64,000 nucleotides of DNA from Macrothele yani (lineage: Eukaryota; Arthropoda; Arachnida; Araneae; Macrothelidae), in the NCBI GenBank assembly GCA_039090855.1, contig CM077034.1, positions 12,971,970 through 13,035,969 on the forward strand. Direction: 5' to 3'. The position numbers were made by a program, and so were the translations under genes. The notes under the pieces are model-generated. The model did no database searches, had not been told where the DNA came from, and saw only the letters and a list, made by a program, of their open reading frames with translations. Positions 1-11,610 of this stretch are shown piece after piece; positions within the stretch are counted from its first letter, which is position 1, and the number at the start of each line of letters is the position of its first letter.

Positions 1-3000
1 TCTCGACTTATGCATTCCTTTGAGTGGGCAATCGTTCTCATGAAAGGGGGGCAACGGTTAAAATCGACATTGATTAAAATTGGAGAAAAGAAAATATGAG
101 AATTGAATAAATAATGCATAGACGGGATTCCCGAAAACATAAAAAATATAAGTTTTATATAAAAAAAAAATTCCATGAAAAACATTGGAGGGTGAATGAA
201 TTATGAAAAATAGATTAAGAAAAGAAGTTTTAAGTTACATAGGGAAAAACAAGAAACGAACGACGATATGAAGTAGAAAAAGAATAAAGTTTACATGAAG
301 AAATACTGAATTTGATGCGAAAAGAGCCACTTAATGCTTTGAACATGGGAAACTTGTTTCAGTAAAAAAAAAATTCTTATTCTTATGATTTCTTTAAGAA
401 AACTGACACTTTCAGTACATTTATGCTTTTCTATGAAAGTTTTTCTCAAAGGACTCGATTAAGTTGATCTCAAGCCTTTGAAGTAAATGGGAAGAAAAAT
501 AACATGTCTATGTGTTATGAGAAAATGAAAGAATATCCTTAAGACAGCGTGAAGTGAATTGAACATCAAGCAGTTGTATGATGTTTTACTATCGTATATG
601 TACATACATTTCGGGAAAATATCTTCTAAAGTTAGAGGGAAAAATATATGAATATTAAAAAAAAAAAACCTAAAACAAAAACAGCTCCTTAGATTTACAA
701 AGAGAGTATTTGAAGTAGAAAGAATGATGGAATGCTTTGAATAGGAATTTCTTGTTTCATTGAAGGGATTCTTATTTTGGAATTTTTTTTAAAAAGAGAA
801 ACTATCATTTTCAGAAAATTTCTGGTGGAGTCGAACTTGGACATTTAACAAAATTCTTGGGTATATAGGAATTTGATGAAAGTTTATGGAATGAAACATG
901 AAGAGAAAGAAATGGGTTGAAAGACTTAACATTCAAGCTTCGTCAATTTATTTGGTTCCTCATACAATTCTGTGGAAATTTTACGTTTTTGGGAGAACTC
1001 ATTTTTTTTTTTCAAAATCAACCCTTTAGAAGTTTTTAAGATAGAAAAAATATTGACTAAGGGGAATCTTAAGTAATACAAATTCTGACTTGAAGCACTT
1101 TTAAGTAAGAAAATATTTGTCTGAAGTAATTTTTCAATGTCTAAGCATAGACATCTGACTAATCGCCCGTCCAAAATTAAATCCTGGGGAGGCTTGAGTT
1201 ATGAGCTTTTGAATTACGACACTAGCTTTCTACCTTCCTTGGAAACAGTGGACTAAATCAGGGTCTGCTTATTTCCCTTGTAGTGGTTCACGACTGATCT
1301 CTTAAATCTTGAATGAACGGCAAAGTTCAAACGCTCTGTCCCATTGAGTCACCAGTTTTAGATTTTTGTCATCTTAGACAGTTTAAGTTCGCTCAGAAAA
1401 CTATGCTTTTGCAAGCTTGAGTTTGCGTTCAAAGTTCAAAACCAGAATTTAGTTTAATCTACCAAGCAAAGGGATTTCATGTCATATGAGGTTTTCCAGC
1501 AAAGCAGTAGACGCGTGAAAACAGTCGCACAAGATAGTCATTTTCCGGTAGAAGAAGGGAAGTTAATTTCTTGGGGGAAAGCGTAAAAACACTCTTCGTT
1601 CACTGGAGAGAGCGTAAAAATACTCTTCTTTCATGTTTTAATTTAAACCTCGAGGAATTAGTATCTAACTATGAAAAGGAAGTTCTAAAGATTTAGGGGC
1701 ATTTACACTAAAATCCTACAATGACTTTATTTGAAATAGTGAAGAATCGGCCTTAGAGACTAAAATACATCTGAAGGTTTTAGACACATTTCTGTTCAAA
1801 AGTAAAGTCAAATGGAAAAATAAGAGCAATTAAATTGATATGAAAAGATTGATAGGTTGAATCAGAAAAAAAAAAAAAAGAAGTTTCATAAAAATAAACC
1901 AAAGTTTTAAGAATCATACAACACTGAATAGAAGGAAAAACATAATAAGTAAAATAAGGGGAATACGATATTTTCACTATGAGAGTTTGGAAACATTTGC
2001 TTTTCTTACGAATTAGTAAAACGTGAAATAAAAATGTTTAGAGGAAGTACGGACTTAGTCGCAATGTCTCCAGAATGAAAGCTTTTTCTGCTGAGACAAT
2101 GAATAAAAAATACGATAATGAAAACCTAATTGAAACGAAAGAAAAGGTCAATGAAACTAAACGTCTAAAGGGAAAATGCGGCTGGCACAGAAGTTAAAAA
2201 TGATGGGACCGATACGGGAGAACTGGACATTTAGTGAAAGAAATAAACGCGAAGTTTTGAAACATCTCAATTTACAGCGAAGTAAATGAGGGAAAGGAAT
2301 GAGATTGGGGAAGTTCTTATTAACTTTGATGAGGTGAGCAAACAATAAAAATTTAGTTATACATGAAATAAAGTAAAAAAAAAAAAAATAGCTCGTTTAA
2401 GAATATGATTTTTGGTGAAAGTAGGAAATTTTAGTTGAAATGTCATGACCAGCATTTCGAAAAGAAATAGATTGAGTTGATATGTATGGAAAAGAAGTAA
2501 GAATTTCTTTATTTTCGCTATGGGGGTGGGGAATAACTGCTTTTCTGATGAGTTAGTAAAACGTTAAAAAAATAATGTTTATGGGATGAACGGAATCACT
2601 AGCTTTGCCTCTAGAATGAATGTTTTTTCGGACGAGACAGAAAAATATACAGCCCAAAGAATACAAATTTTATCGTAAGAAAAAAGGTTTTAGATTGTAT
2701 GTCTTGACAATGAATGCTTTCTTATTGGGACAGTCCACGAAAAGTATAGCAAACTAGGAAAGAATAAAAAAAAAATGCATATTTGATTACATGCAAAGCT
2801 TTGAGGAATATTTTTAAGCAAGTTTGAAAATATGCTATATAAGGAAACAAAAATCTGATGACTTGCTACATCTAAAATAATCGTTTTGTTGAAATGAAAT
2901 GAAAAAAAAAAAAAGAGTCCAAATAAATGGAGTCACAAGTTTGACCAAGTAAGAAAACAATTACTGACATACTGAAAAGTTTTACGAAATTTCAAAAAAA

Positions 3001-3120
3001 AAAAAAAGATGAAGTAAAATAGCGAAATTGGGAAGCTATAATGATATGCGAAATAAAGTAAGAAAATATTGTTTCATCAGAATTGTAACTGTGAAAGACC
3101 TGTAGAGTTCTTGAACACAC
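1..3120. other. AT-rich, purine-biased intergenic DNA
   Basis: No gene is recognisable. The + strand is strongly A/G rich with many poly(A) runs and short ORFs without domain character. Faint long-period repetition is visible: the segment near 1965-2100 resembles 2500-2640 (shared words such as GTTAGTAAAACGT or close variants, followed by a similar AGAATGAA...GAGACA block), about 540 bp apart. This looks like an old, diverged tandem repeat rather than coding DNA. Confidence 0.6.
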
Positions 3121-3124
3121 GAAA

Positions 3125-3760
3125 AAATTACGAGAAAATAATATTGCTAAGGCGAAAGACTCAGAATTAGCATGAAGTCATTTAACTAAAAAAAAAAAAA
3201 AAATGACAAAGTCCAATAATTACTGCGAACAGGAACGAAATCGTTTCTAAAGAAGCATTTCCTCGTCTCATGATCTGTAATAAAATTGAATAAAGGAAAA
3301 AGAAAAGTTCCCCAGAAAATTCATTACATCTACACGAAAAAACTCCCTCAAAACATACAAAAAATATAAAAAATTCATGATGAAATAACGTAAAAGTTAT
3401 AAAAAAGAAAAGAGCTGGAATACATAGTACATGAAAACATTACGACTAGAAAAAAATATTGGAAGGGCGAAAGACTCAGAATTAACATGTCTACATTTCC
3501 GCTTGATTTCCCAAAATTTTTGTCAAAGTCCAATAGTTACTGCGAACAGGAACGAAATCGTTTCTAAATAAGCATTTCCCCGTCTCATGGTCTGAAATAA
3601 AATGAAATGTATGAAAAAGAAAAGTTCCCAAGAAAATTCATTACATCTACACGAAAAAACTCCCTCAAAACATACAAAAAATATATAAAAAAAAACCATG
3701 AAGAAATAATGTAAAAGTAATTAAAAAAAAATAGAGTGAATACGTAGTACACGAGACCAC
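3125..3760. repeat. Direct repeat, two ~312-bp units
   Basis: The block from about 3125 to 3435 is repeated at about 3437-3757. Both contain GGCGAAAGACTCAGAATTA, ACTGCGAACAGGAACGAAAT and CTACACGAAAAAACTCCCTC in the same order, with a divergent poly(A)/T-rich stretch between. It is a tandem duplication of non-coding DNA. Confidence 0.8.
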
Positions 3761-3984
3761 CTGACCAATTTTTTGAAACCAAATCATCGTGAGTTAGGAC
3801 CTTGCTAAGACCATTAGAGCATTTTTACTCCATTGGAAAGAAAATTCCCCAGCATCGTTACGTAAAAATTTCCTCCGGTGAAAAATAACATCGAAGAGGA
3901 GGAAAAATCCCGCTTGAAAACCACTGGAATAAATGCAAAAAATCCCAACGGACCCACTCGGTTGTTGCCATCCCTCAAAATCAA

Positions 3985-4445
3985 AGATCAAGTTCCAAAA
4001 AGCACCGCTAGAGGGCAGCACATCGAGTTGACATTCCCCCATATATCCACCCCCTACCCTCTCGGTCGTTGCCATCCCTCAAAAACAAAGTTCCATTGAC
4101 AGTTCCAAGAAGCACCGCTAGGGGGCAGCACATCATGGGGACGATCGCGTGATAAAAATTCTGACTCGGGGACAGCACATCGAGTTGACATCCCCCTATA
4201 TCCACCCCCTTTCCCTCTCGGTCGTTGCCATCCCTCAAAAACAAAGTTCCATTGAAAGTTCCAAGAAGCACCGCTAGGGGCAGCACATCATGGGGACGAT
4301 CGCGTGATAAAAATTCTGACTCGGGGGCAGCACATCGAGTTGACATCCCCCTATATCCACCCCCATTCCCTCTCGGTCGTTGCCATCCATCAAAAACAAA
4401 GTTCCATTGAAAGTTCCAAGAAGCACCGCTAGGGGGCAGTACATC
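3985..4445. repeat. ~155-bp tandem repeat with CTCF-like motifs
   Basis: Four copies (spacing 110, 156 and 154 bp) of a GC-richer unit contain CTCGGTCGTTGCCATCC, an AAGTTCC block and an AGCACCGCTAGGGGGCAGCA block. The last block occurs at 4005-4020, 4115-4130, 4271-4285 (one G short) and 4425-4440. It closely fits the known CTCF core (CC-A/G-S-Y-A-G-R-K-G-G-C-R-S). The repeat is seen directly; CTCF binding is inference. Confidence 0.8.
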
Positions 4446-4493
4446 ATGGGGACGACCACGTGACAAAAATTCTGACTCGGGGACAGCTGGGAC

Positions 4494-4566
4494 AGTCTCG
4501 TGGGCAGCCAGGGGCAGCCTCGTGGGCAGCCTCGTGGGCAGCCTCGTGGACAGCCTCGTGGACAGC
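4494..4566. repeat. 12-bp minisatellite
   Basis: The unit AGCCTCGTGGGC (later AGCCTCGTGGAC) is repeated about five times directly downstream of the CTCF-like repeat. It is short and non-coding. Confidence 0.8.
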
Positions 4567-4625
4567 TAATGTTAAGTCTATGGGAGGGCTGCCCCTGTGC
4601 CAGAACCCGCCCTTTTCCTCTACTA

Positions 4626-6166
4626 CACTGCTGGACAATTGCTAAGGACGGATCATAAACGGCTATATAGCGCATAAAAAAGTAAGTGTGGTTGGATGCC
4701 AAGTGAAATAAAATAATGTCGGAATGCCAGGACATTACAAGAAAGACAATTTATTGTGCTCTGAAATCCAGAAGACTTTGGAACGTGTTCAAGGGACAAA
4801 CAGGCCATTTTGTGCAGAATACGTAAACGTGAAAAAAATGCAATTACCGTCCGCAGGCGTTCCGGCGTAAGATGTCAATACGGGATATGGCCACCATGGA
4901 GGGCGATGCAAGATTCCACACGTCGTGTCATGCTTTGCACAACATTATCAAGCAGCTGTTGGGGTAATTTATCCCATTCCTCTGTCAGTGCACGGATGAG
5001 GGTGTCTTTGTTTATTGGAGGGCATTGGCGACCAGCAAGACTCCTCCCCAAAGCATCCCACACATTTTCAATGGGATTCAGATCTGGAGAACGTGCTGGC
5101 CATACGAGGCGTTGAATATCCTCTCTCTCAAGACACTAATGGGCAGCGACTGGTCGATGACATGTTGCGTTGTCGTCCATGAAAATGAATCTATCACCGA
5201 CAGCACCACGGAACATGCGAACATGAGGTAGCAGAACATCATTAATGTGTCGTTGGCCAGTCATAGTCCCAGTTGGAAGCACATAGAGGGACGTACGGCC
5301 ATTGATCATGATGCCAGCCCATACCATGACACTACATGTCGGATATCGGTCCCTTTCCTGTATGTTTGCTGGACAACATGCAGTACCACTATCACGCCAG
5401 ATCAGTTGTCGTCGACAATCAGATGATAGACTGTATCTACTCTCATCTGAGAAGAGGACAGCAGACCAGTCGTTATCAGTCCAGTTGCGATGTTGATGGC
5501 ACCATTGCAAACGGGCGGTACGGTGACGTCTGGACAATGGGATGCACACAACAGGACGGCGGGCGTATAATCCTCCTTCATGCAAACGTCTGGCGACAGT
5601 TTTTCGGGAGATCCGCTTGCCAGTAGCAGCCATAAACTGATTTGCTACCTCACTAGCTGTGCTGCGCCGGTGTCTTTTTGTTGATAGCACTATGTACCGA
5701 TCTTCTGCAGGTGTCGTACTGCGAACACGACCTCCCCCGTGACGTTTGCTACACTCTCCATTTGTTTGAAATGATTTTCAAAGCCTTGAAACAACACTGT
5801 GGCTGACGTCGAACTCCCTGGCAACATCTGTTATTTTTCGCTCTTCTTCAATCTTGCCAATAATACGGCCACGCGTAAAATCATCTAGGTGATGTCGGCA
5901 AGACATACTGAAAATTGCAAGTTCGTCAATTGATTCTTTCCCTTTCAACTTTGCGTTTGAACAACAACGGTCAATACGCGTCAAATCCTTTATATCTCTT
6001 ATCAGCGCTATGACGTCACGAACAAGTTCGGCAATCCAAAATTTGCATACGCACAACATGTCTTACTGTATCCCGCACTTATGCTAATTTCCACATTTTC
6101 CTGCCTTCCATTTTATGGTTGCTATCGTTGCTATTGTCATCCGTCCTTAGCAATTGTCCGGCAGTG
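4626..6166 (-). mobile_element. Tc1-like DNA transposon, near-complete
   Basis: A 28-bp terminal inverted repeat, CACTGCTGGACAATTGCTAA (first 20 bases), runs from 4626 to 4653. Its reverse complement is at 6139-6166 with one mismatch. Both ends are flanked by TA (4624-4625 and 6167-6168), the target duplication expected of the Tc1/mariner superfamily. The 1541-bp element encodes a DD34E transposase on the minus strand that carries two in-frame stops. Its right end abuts MULE transposase sequence. The left flank is a minisatellite, not MULE, so the host DNA on the left was probably lost or rearranged. Confidence 0.92.
4875..5906 (-). pseudogene. Tc1-like transposase with two nonsense codons
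   Basis: This cut-and-paste transposase would bind the element's inverted repeats and cut at TA sites. The frame is continuous for about 343 codons, the normal Tc1 length. The chosen start is the Met at 5906 (MSCRHHLDDFTRG). Longer upstream Mets exist, but they would extend past the family's usual N-terminus. Visible parts are an N-terminal helix-turn-helix (DFTRGRIIGKIEEERKITDV), then the catalytic triad: D in LFSDESRY, D in MDDNATCH and E in NPIENVWDAL, with exactly 34 codons between the second D and the E. Two in-frame stops break it: TGA at 5778-5780, where the family usually has Trp, and TAG at 5136-5138. No frameshift is seen, so inactivation looks recent. Confidence 0.9.
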
Positions 6167-6168
6167 TA

Positions 6169-7294
6169 TCATTCTTGTGTGCCAAATATTGCAGAAATAG
6201 AGGTAAAAAAGACAATGGATATCTGTAGAAAAAGAGTTAGAGACGAAGTTTCAGTAGCAGTGCATAGGATTTTTCAAGAAGAAATGAGAAATATTTATTC
6301 AAGAGGATATGACCTAGTAACTGAAGTACCAATATATGGAAATGCCAAAACTTCACTGTGTGCAGAAAGAAGAAATGTATTAGGAAGTACTCAAAACCCT
6401 ACAGAAAGTAATGATATTGTATTTCCTGAAAATGTTCTTCACCTATCGAACGACGAAAATTTTCTTCGATTGGATTTTACAAATAATTATGGGAAAAGAA
6501 TTCCCGTGTTCGCAGGTGAAAACGTTAAACATCTTTTGACAAGTGGAGACACCTTTTTTTTTTTGATGGAACATTCAAGAGTTGTCCGAAACAGTTCACA
6601 CAATTGTATACGGTGCATGTTGATTGTGGAAGCACGGCACTTGAAACAAATGTTTATCCTGTGATATTTGCATTATTACCCGATAAACGAGAAGAAACAT
6701 ATTATGCTTTGTTTAGCGAATTAAAAAGTTGGTGCCCAGAATGGACACCAAAAGTTATAAAAGTAGATTTTGAAGTAGCAGCAATTTCAGCAATAAAAAT
6801 GATCTTCTGTCAAACAACAATATCTGGTTGTAATTTTCACTACAATCAATGCTTGTGGCGAAAAATCCAGGAAGTAGGACTCGTGACGGAATATAAATCA
6901 AATGAAGAGATAAGGAAGATATGCAAAATGTGTTCGGCATTAGCCTACATACCACTTTCAAATGTAGAAGATGCATGGCTTGTCATAATGGAAGATACTA
7001 TAAAAAACGGTAAGTTATCCACATTTCTTGATTATTTCGTTGAACAATGGATGGATAATTGTCGAGATCTGGAATGTTCATGGTCAGCGCCATAGGACAA
7101 ATAATGCAGTAGAAGGTTGGAATTCGAAATTAAATAGAATTATTGGCAAAAAGCAACCAAATGTTCATTTTTTAATTAAGACCCTGAAAGAGGAATCCGA
7201 ATATGTCTCGTTTTTGCTAAAGTCTAAAGAATTAGGAGAAACTGTTGGAAAAAAGGAGAAAAGTTTACATAAAATTAGACGAAAGAATAAATAA
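6169..7294 (+). pseudogene. MULE (Mutator-like) transposase relic
   Basis: A transposase fragment of the FLYWCH/MULE type common in insects. It begins right at the Tc1 insertion with a piece resembling the end of a FLYWCH zinc finger (HSCVPNIAEIEVKKT); the rest of the finger is absent. The MULE DDE core follows: a DGTF-type motif near 6573 (in another frame after a poly-T), KVDFEVAAISA around 6765, the family signature C-x2-H in GCNFHYNQCLW around 6830, and NNAVEGWNSKLN near 7100, which supplies the third acidic residue. Two frameshifts are needed, at the T-run about 6558-6570 and near 7065. It is 5'-truncated and inactive. Confidence 0.85.
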
Positions 7295-8440
7295 TATTAT
7301 AACGGAGTTTGAAAAAACACAAAACCTGCGAAAATGCTTAACAGCTTTAAGCTATGCAACAAAGATAGATTAATTTAGTGGTGAACCAATGCTAAATAAG
7401 GCATTCCCCAGTCACAAGACTGGGGAAAAACTGTGGGGGAAAGTTTGCAGTAAAATACAATTGAAAATCACATTTTCAAAACAAAAATGTACAATTTTGT
7501 TATTATGTACTTTGTAAATTGAATGACGGCTCCAATTGTATTTCACTTAATTTTTCTGTATTTTCGTATGCGTTACAAATGAATTTCAAATAAAAAAAAA
7601 AGTAATAAAATAAAATTAAACAGCTCAAATGATTTTTTTTTTTTACTTTCATAGATTCCTTCTGGTAAAATTTTTTTATAGCTATAAATGCGAACTGTAA
7701 ACTGTGGCCATAAAACCAACTTGTATGAGTTACGAAAGAATCCTCAAAATTTCTCCCTCCCCTACCTACCTTCCAAACATGCTGTACGCTTCGCCCACGT
7801 AACCGCGTTTTTTCCCCCTGTACGTAATTGGGACGCCCGCAATTGGGAAGACATCCCTGAAAAAGTATGGTGCAAACCATTCCCCTGCCGTTTGGGTTCA
7901 GCCCCTTTAGATTATTTATATTAGTACACAATAAAAAAAAAAAAAAAAAAAAACTAACTAATCGTTTGTGTGTGTGGATGACAGTTTAAGGTGCCTTGGT
8001 TTTTATTTTTTTCACCGAGCGTAAATCACCCATCCCCACGAAAAAGGAACACCTTTTTATGGGAACAATTACTCATAATTTGCTATTGCTAAAAATTAGT
8101 TAGCAAATATTTTGTTGTATTAGAAGCACGTTAGCTACACTAAGGTTTAACCTTATACATGGAAAGTCGGCATCCAGAAGACTGAAATAAAACTGAATGC
8201 CAGCTTCCAAAATATGATGATGTGTTGCATGCAGTACAAACATCTCTACCCTGTGAAATTAGGTTTTTATTGCGGAAGTAGTCTGTCAGTGCTTGAAAAT
8301 TTGCCCCTTCAGCGAGGACTGTTAAAAGTTTTACTGAAGGATGATAGAAATTTCAGACTGAGCTCCACGTGGATGCATTTTTCTTATTATAATATTTTCC
8401 CTCATTTCATTAAGTTCTTCTTTTTAATTAATTTCTCCAA
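7295..8440. other. Non-coding spacer with hairpin
   Basis: AT-rich DNA with poly-A/T runs and no recognisable gene. It includes a perfect 10-bp hairpin, TTCCCCAGTC-ACAA-GACTGGGGAA, at 7404-7427, about 110 bp past the MULE relic. A 22-nt poly(A) run lies near 7932. No terminal repeat of the MULE was identified. Confidence 0.5.
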
Positions 8441-9465
8441 ATCATCATCATCATCATTGTCAACCATTATCAATCCACTGCTGGACGAAGGTCTCCCCAA
8501 GTTTCCTCCACAACGGTCTGTCTTGTGCCAGTCTCCTCCATGTCACCCCTGCATACTTCCGAATTTCATCCACCCATCTCCCATGTGGTCTTCTTCTGAG
8601 TCTTTTCCTGTCCCTTGGAATCCAATCTAAAATTTCGGCTGTCCATCGATGATCTGTCCTTCTGGCAGTATGTCCAGCCCATTGCCATTTCAGGGATTTA
8701 ACTCTGATCATGATGTCTTCCACTCTTGTCATTTTTCGGATCCACGAGTTCCTCTTCTTATCTCTCCTGATCACACCAAGCATGCACCTCTCCATGCTAC
8801 TTTGAGTTGTCTGCAGCCTTTGTATGTCTCTTTTAGTTAAGGTCCACGTCTCTGCACCATACGTAAGCACTGGAAGGATGCATTGATCAAACACTTTTCT
8901 TTTAAGACATAATGGCATATTGCTCTTGAAAATTATGCTGTTTCTTCCAAAAGCTCTCCAGGCAAGTTTTATACGCCGATTATTTTCTTCATCAATGTGA
9001 CCCTCACTTGATATAGCAGATATCAAGATAAACGTACGTGTCTGTTATCTCCAGCTTTTCTCCATCAATCGATAAATCTTCATTTCTTGTAAAAGCATTG
9101 AACATCACTTTTGTCTTCTGAAAGTTCATTTTTAATCCCACTTCTTTACTCTTGTCAGCAAGTTTCTGGATCATACTCTGCAGCTCTGATGGGGTAGTTG
9201 CAAAAATGACTACGTCATCAGCAAAACGAAGGTGGGTTAGATAATCTCCATTAATCTTTATCCCTTTGTTTTCCCAGCTCAGCGACTGAAAAACACCCTC
9301 CAATGTGGCATTAAAGAGCTTCGGAGATATGGTGTCACCTTGTCTCACTCCCTTTCCAATTTTTACGTGTGTTGTATTTTCAAACAGCCGAATCTTTGCA
9401 CTTGCATTTTCATAGATGTTATTAATAATATTAATGTATGCATCTTCAATATACAGCTGTAAACG
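8441..9465 (-). mobile_element. RTE-like LINE, 5'-truncated
   Basis: Non-LTR retrotransposon remnant on the minus strand, read from 9465 down to 8441. It holds the second half of a reverse transcriptase (VRQGDTISPKLF, then the catalytic FADDVVIF around 9215-9240) and the C-terminal region with YGAETWTLTKRDIQRLQ and GRPHGRWVDEIRK. A frameshift near 9020 splits it into two ORFs. The 3' end is a short (ATG)n tail (complement at 8441-8458), typical of RTE-clade elements. The endonuclease and first RT motifs are missing, consistent with truncation by target-primed reverse transcription. Confidence 0.88.
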
Positions 9466-10125
9466 GAAACAGTTAGATTACATACAAGGGCAGATCGTCC
9501 AAAAACCTACGTTCATAGATTTTTTGGGAGTCTGAGCACCCTCGAAAAGATGCCTGCACTGCTTATATGAAAATCCCTTTGTTTCAAATAGCTTACTTCC
9601 ACTTTTTGTGCTTAATTTTCGTAACATACTTTCGAGAAGTTAATGTGTGTCAGTAGGTGTTTCTCTTTATGGATGTTTTATGAATTCTAGAAATCCGGTT
9701 GATTTTTTTTATGACGGTATCCAATGACTACCCAGCAAAAATAGTGTTGCTGGGCCATCGCTCAAGCCAGCACTAGCAGCCAGCAATGGCCCTGCACTAT
9801 CTTACCGCTGTCCAACGGTCGATAAAATGTCCAGGCGGCCACCTCATGGGCCAGTAGCTGGCCAACAGTTGGCACCTGATTAGTTGTCATATGCCAGAAC
9901 AAGGGCCATCAGTTGTCCATCACAGGCAGTGGCTGCCACAAGCGGCCCTGCAAACACGTGCCATAAATGATGGCTGGCCTAATGTGGTCCCCTAGTTTCC
10001 CCGGTAGTGGTAGACGGAAATCAAGTGATATAACTGATGGCTTGTCTCATCTTGTCCGCTAATTTTCCAGTAGTAGCCATAAAAAGAAAAAAAAGGTTAA
10101 CCGCAGCTTCCCGAAGGAACAACTA
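9466..10125. other. Spacer with GC-rich degenerate GGCC/TGGC repeat
   Basis: From 9466 to 9730 nothing is recognised. From about 9735 to 9985 the base composition jumps to GC-rich, with many short degenerate modules built from GGCCA and TGGC/GCCAGCA words (for example TGGCCAACAGTTGGC). A similar island lies at 12545-12735 on the other side of the 123-bp array. No ORF of interest. Confidence 0.45.
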
Positions 10126-10129
10126 CTCT

Positions 10130-11610
10130 TCTTTTCCCTATACTACGAAACTTCTGCATGACAGCACGCCGCTGGGGAAGTTTTTCTCAACAAGTCCCGA
10201 AAAACGTGATTTTGGATCTGGCTGGCAACGAATCAACGGCAGTCTGAAAGTATTGTTCCTTTCCCCACTGCGAAACTTCTGCATGACAGCACGCCGCTGG
10301 GGAAGTTTTCTCAACAAGTCCCGAAAAACGTGATTTTGATCTGGCTGGCAACGAATCAACGGCAGTCTGAAAGTATTGTTCCTTTCCCCACTACGAAACT
10401 TCTGCATGACAGCACGCCGCTGGGGAAGTTTTCTCAACAAGTCCCGATAAACGTGCTTTTGATCTGGCTGGCAACGAATCAACGGCAGTCTGAAAGTATT
10501 GTTCCTTTCCCCACTACGAAACTTCTGCATGACAGCACGCCGCTGGGGAAGTTTTCTCAACAAGTTCCGAAAAACGTGCTTTTGATCTGGCTGGCAACAA
10601 ATCAACGGCAGTCTGAAAGTATTGTTCCTTTCCCCACTACGAAACTTCTGCATGACAGCACGCCGCTGGGGAGGTTTTCTCAACAAGTCCCGAAAAACGG
10701 GATTTTGATCTGGCTGGCAACGAATCAACGGCAGTCTGAAAGTATTGTTCCTTTCCCCACTACGAAACTTCTGCATGACAGCACGCCGCTGGGAAAGTTT
10801 TCTCAACAAGTCCCGAAAAACGTGCTTTTGATCTGGCTGGCAACGAATCAACGGCAGTCTGAAAGTATTGTTCCTTTCCCCACTACGAAACTTCTGCATG
10901 ACAGCACGCCACTGGGGAAGTTTTCTCAACAAGTCCCGAAAAACGTGCTTTTGATCTGGCTGGCAACGAATCAACGGCAGTCTGAAAGTATTGTTCCTTT
11001 CCCCACTACGAAACTTCTGCATGACAGCACGCCGCTGGGGAAGTTTTCTCAACAAGTCCCGAAAAACGTGCTTTTGATCTGGCTGGCAACAAATCAACGG
11101 CAGTCTGAAAGTATTGTTCCTTTCCCCACTACGAAACTTCTGCATGACAGCACGCCGCTGGGGAAGTTTTCTCAACAAGTCCCGAAAAACGTGCTTTTGA
11201 TCTGGCTGGCAACAAATCAACGGCAGTCTGAAAGTATTGTTCCTTTCCCCACTACGAAACTTCTGCATGACAGCACGCCGCTGGTGAAGTTTTCTCAACA
11301 AGTCCCGAAAAACGTGCTTTTGATCTGGCTGGCAACAAATCAACGGCAGTCTGAAAGTATTGTTCCTTTCCCCACTACGAAACTTCTGCATGACAGCACG
11401 CCGCTGGGGAAGTTTTCTCAACAAGTCCCGAAAAACGTGCTTTTGATCTGGCTGGCAACGAATCAACGGCAGTCTGAAAGTATTGTTCCTTTCCCCACTA
11501 CGAAACTTCTGCATGACAGCACGCCGCTGGGGAAATTTTTCTCAACAAGTCCCGAAAAACGTGATTTTGGATCTGGGTGGCATCGGAGCAACGACAGTCT
11601 GCTTGGGAAG
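10130..11610. repeat. 123-bp satellite, 12 copies
   Basis: Units begin GAAACTTCTGCATGACAGCA at 10147, 10272 and every 123 bp to 11502. They are highly homogeneous, with single-base variants such as ACGAATC/ACAAATC. Because 123 is a multiple of three, single frames stay open for about 450 codons on both strands (41-residue periods). Neither product has domain character or codon-level conservation, so this is called satellite DNA, not a gene. Confidence 0.95.

Noticed and set aside
3878..4735. Overlapping ORFs of 60-150 codons on both strands
   Set aside because: They arise from the 155-bp and 12-bp repeats (repeated peptide blocks in several frames) and have no domain.
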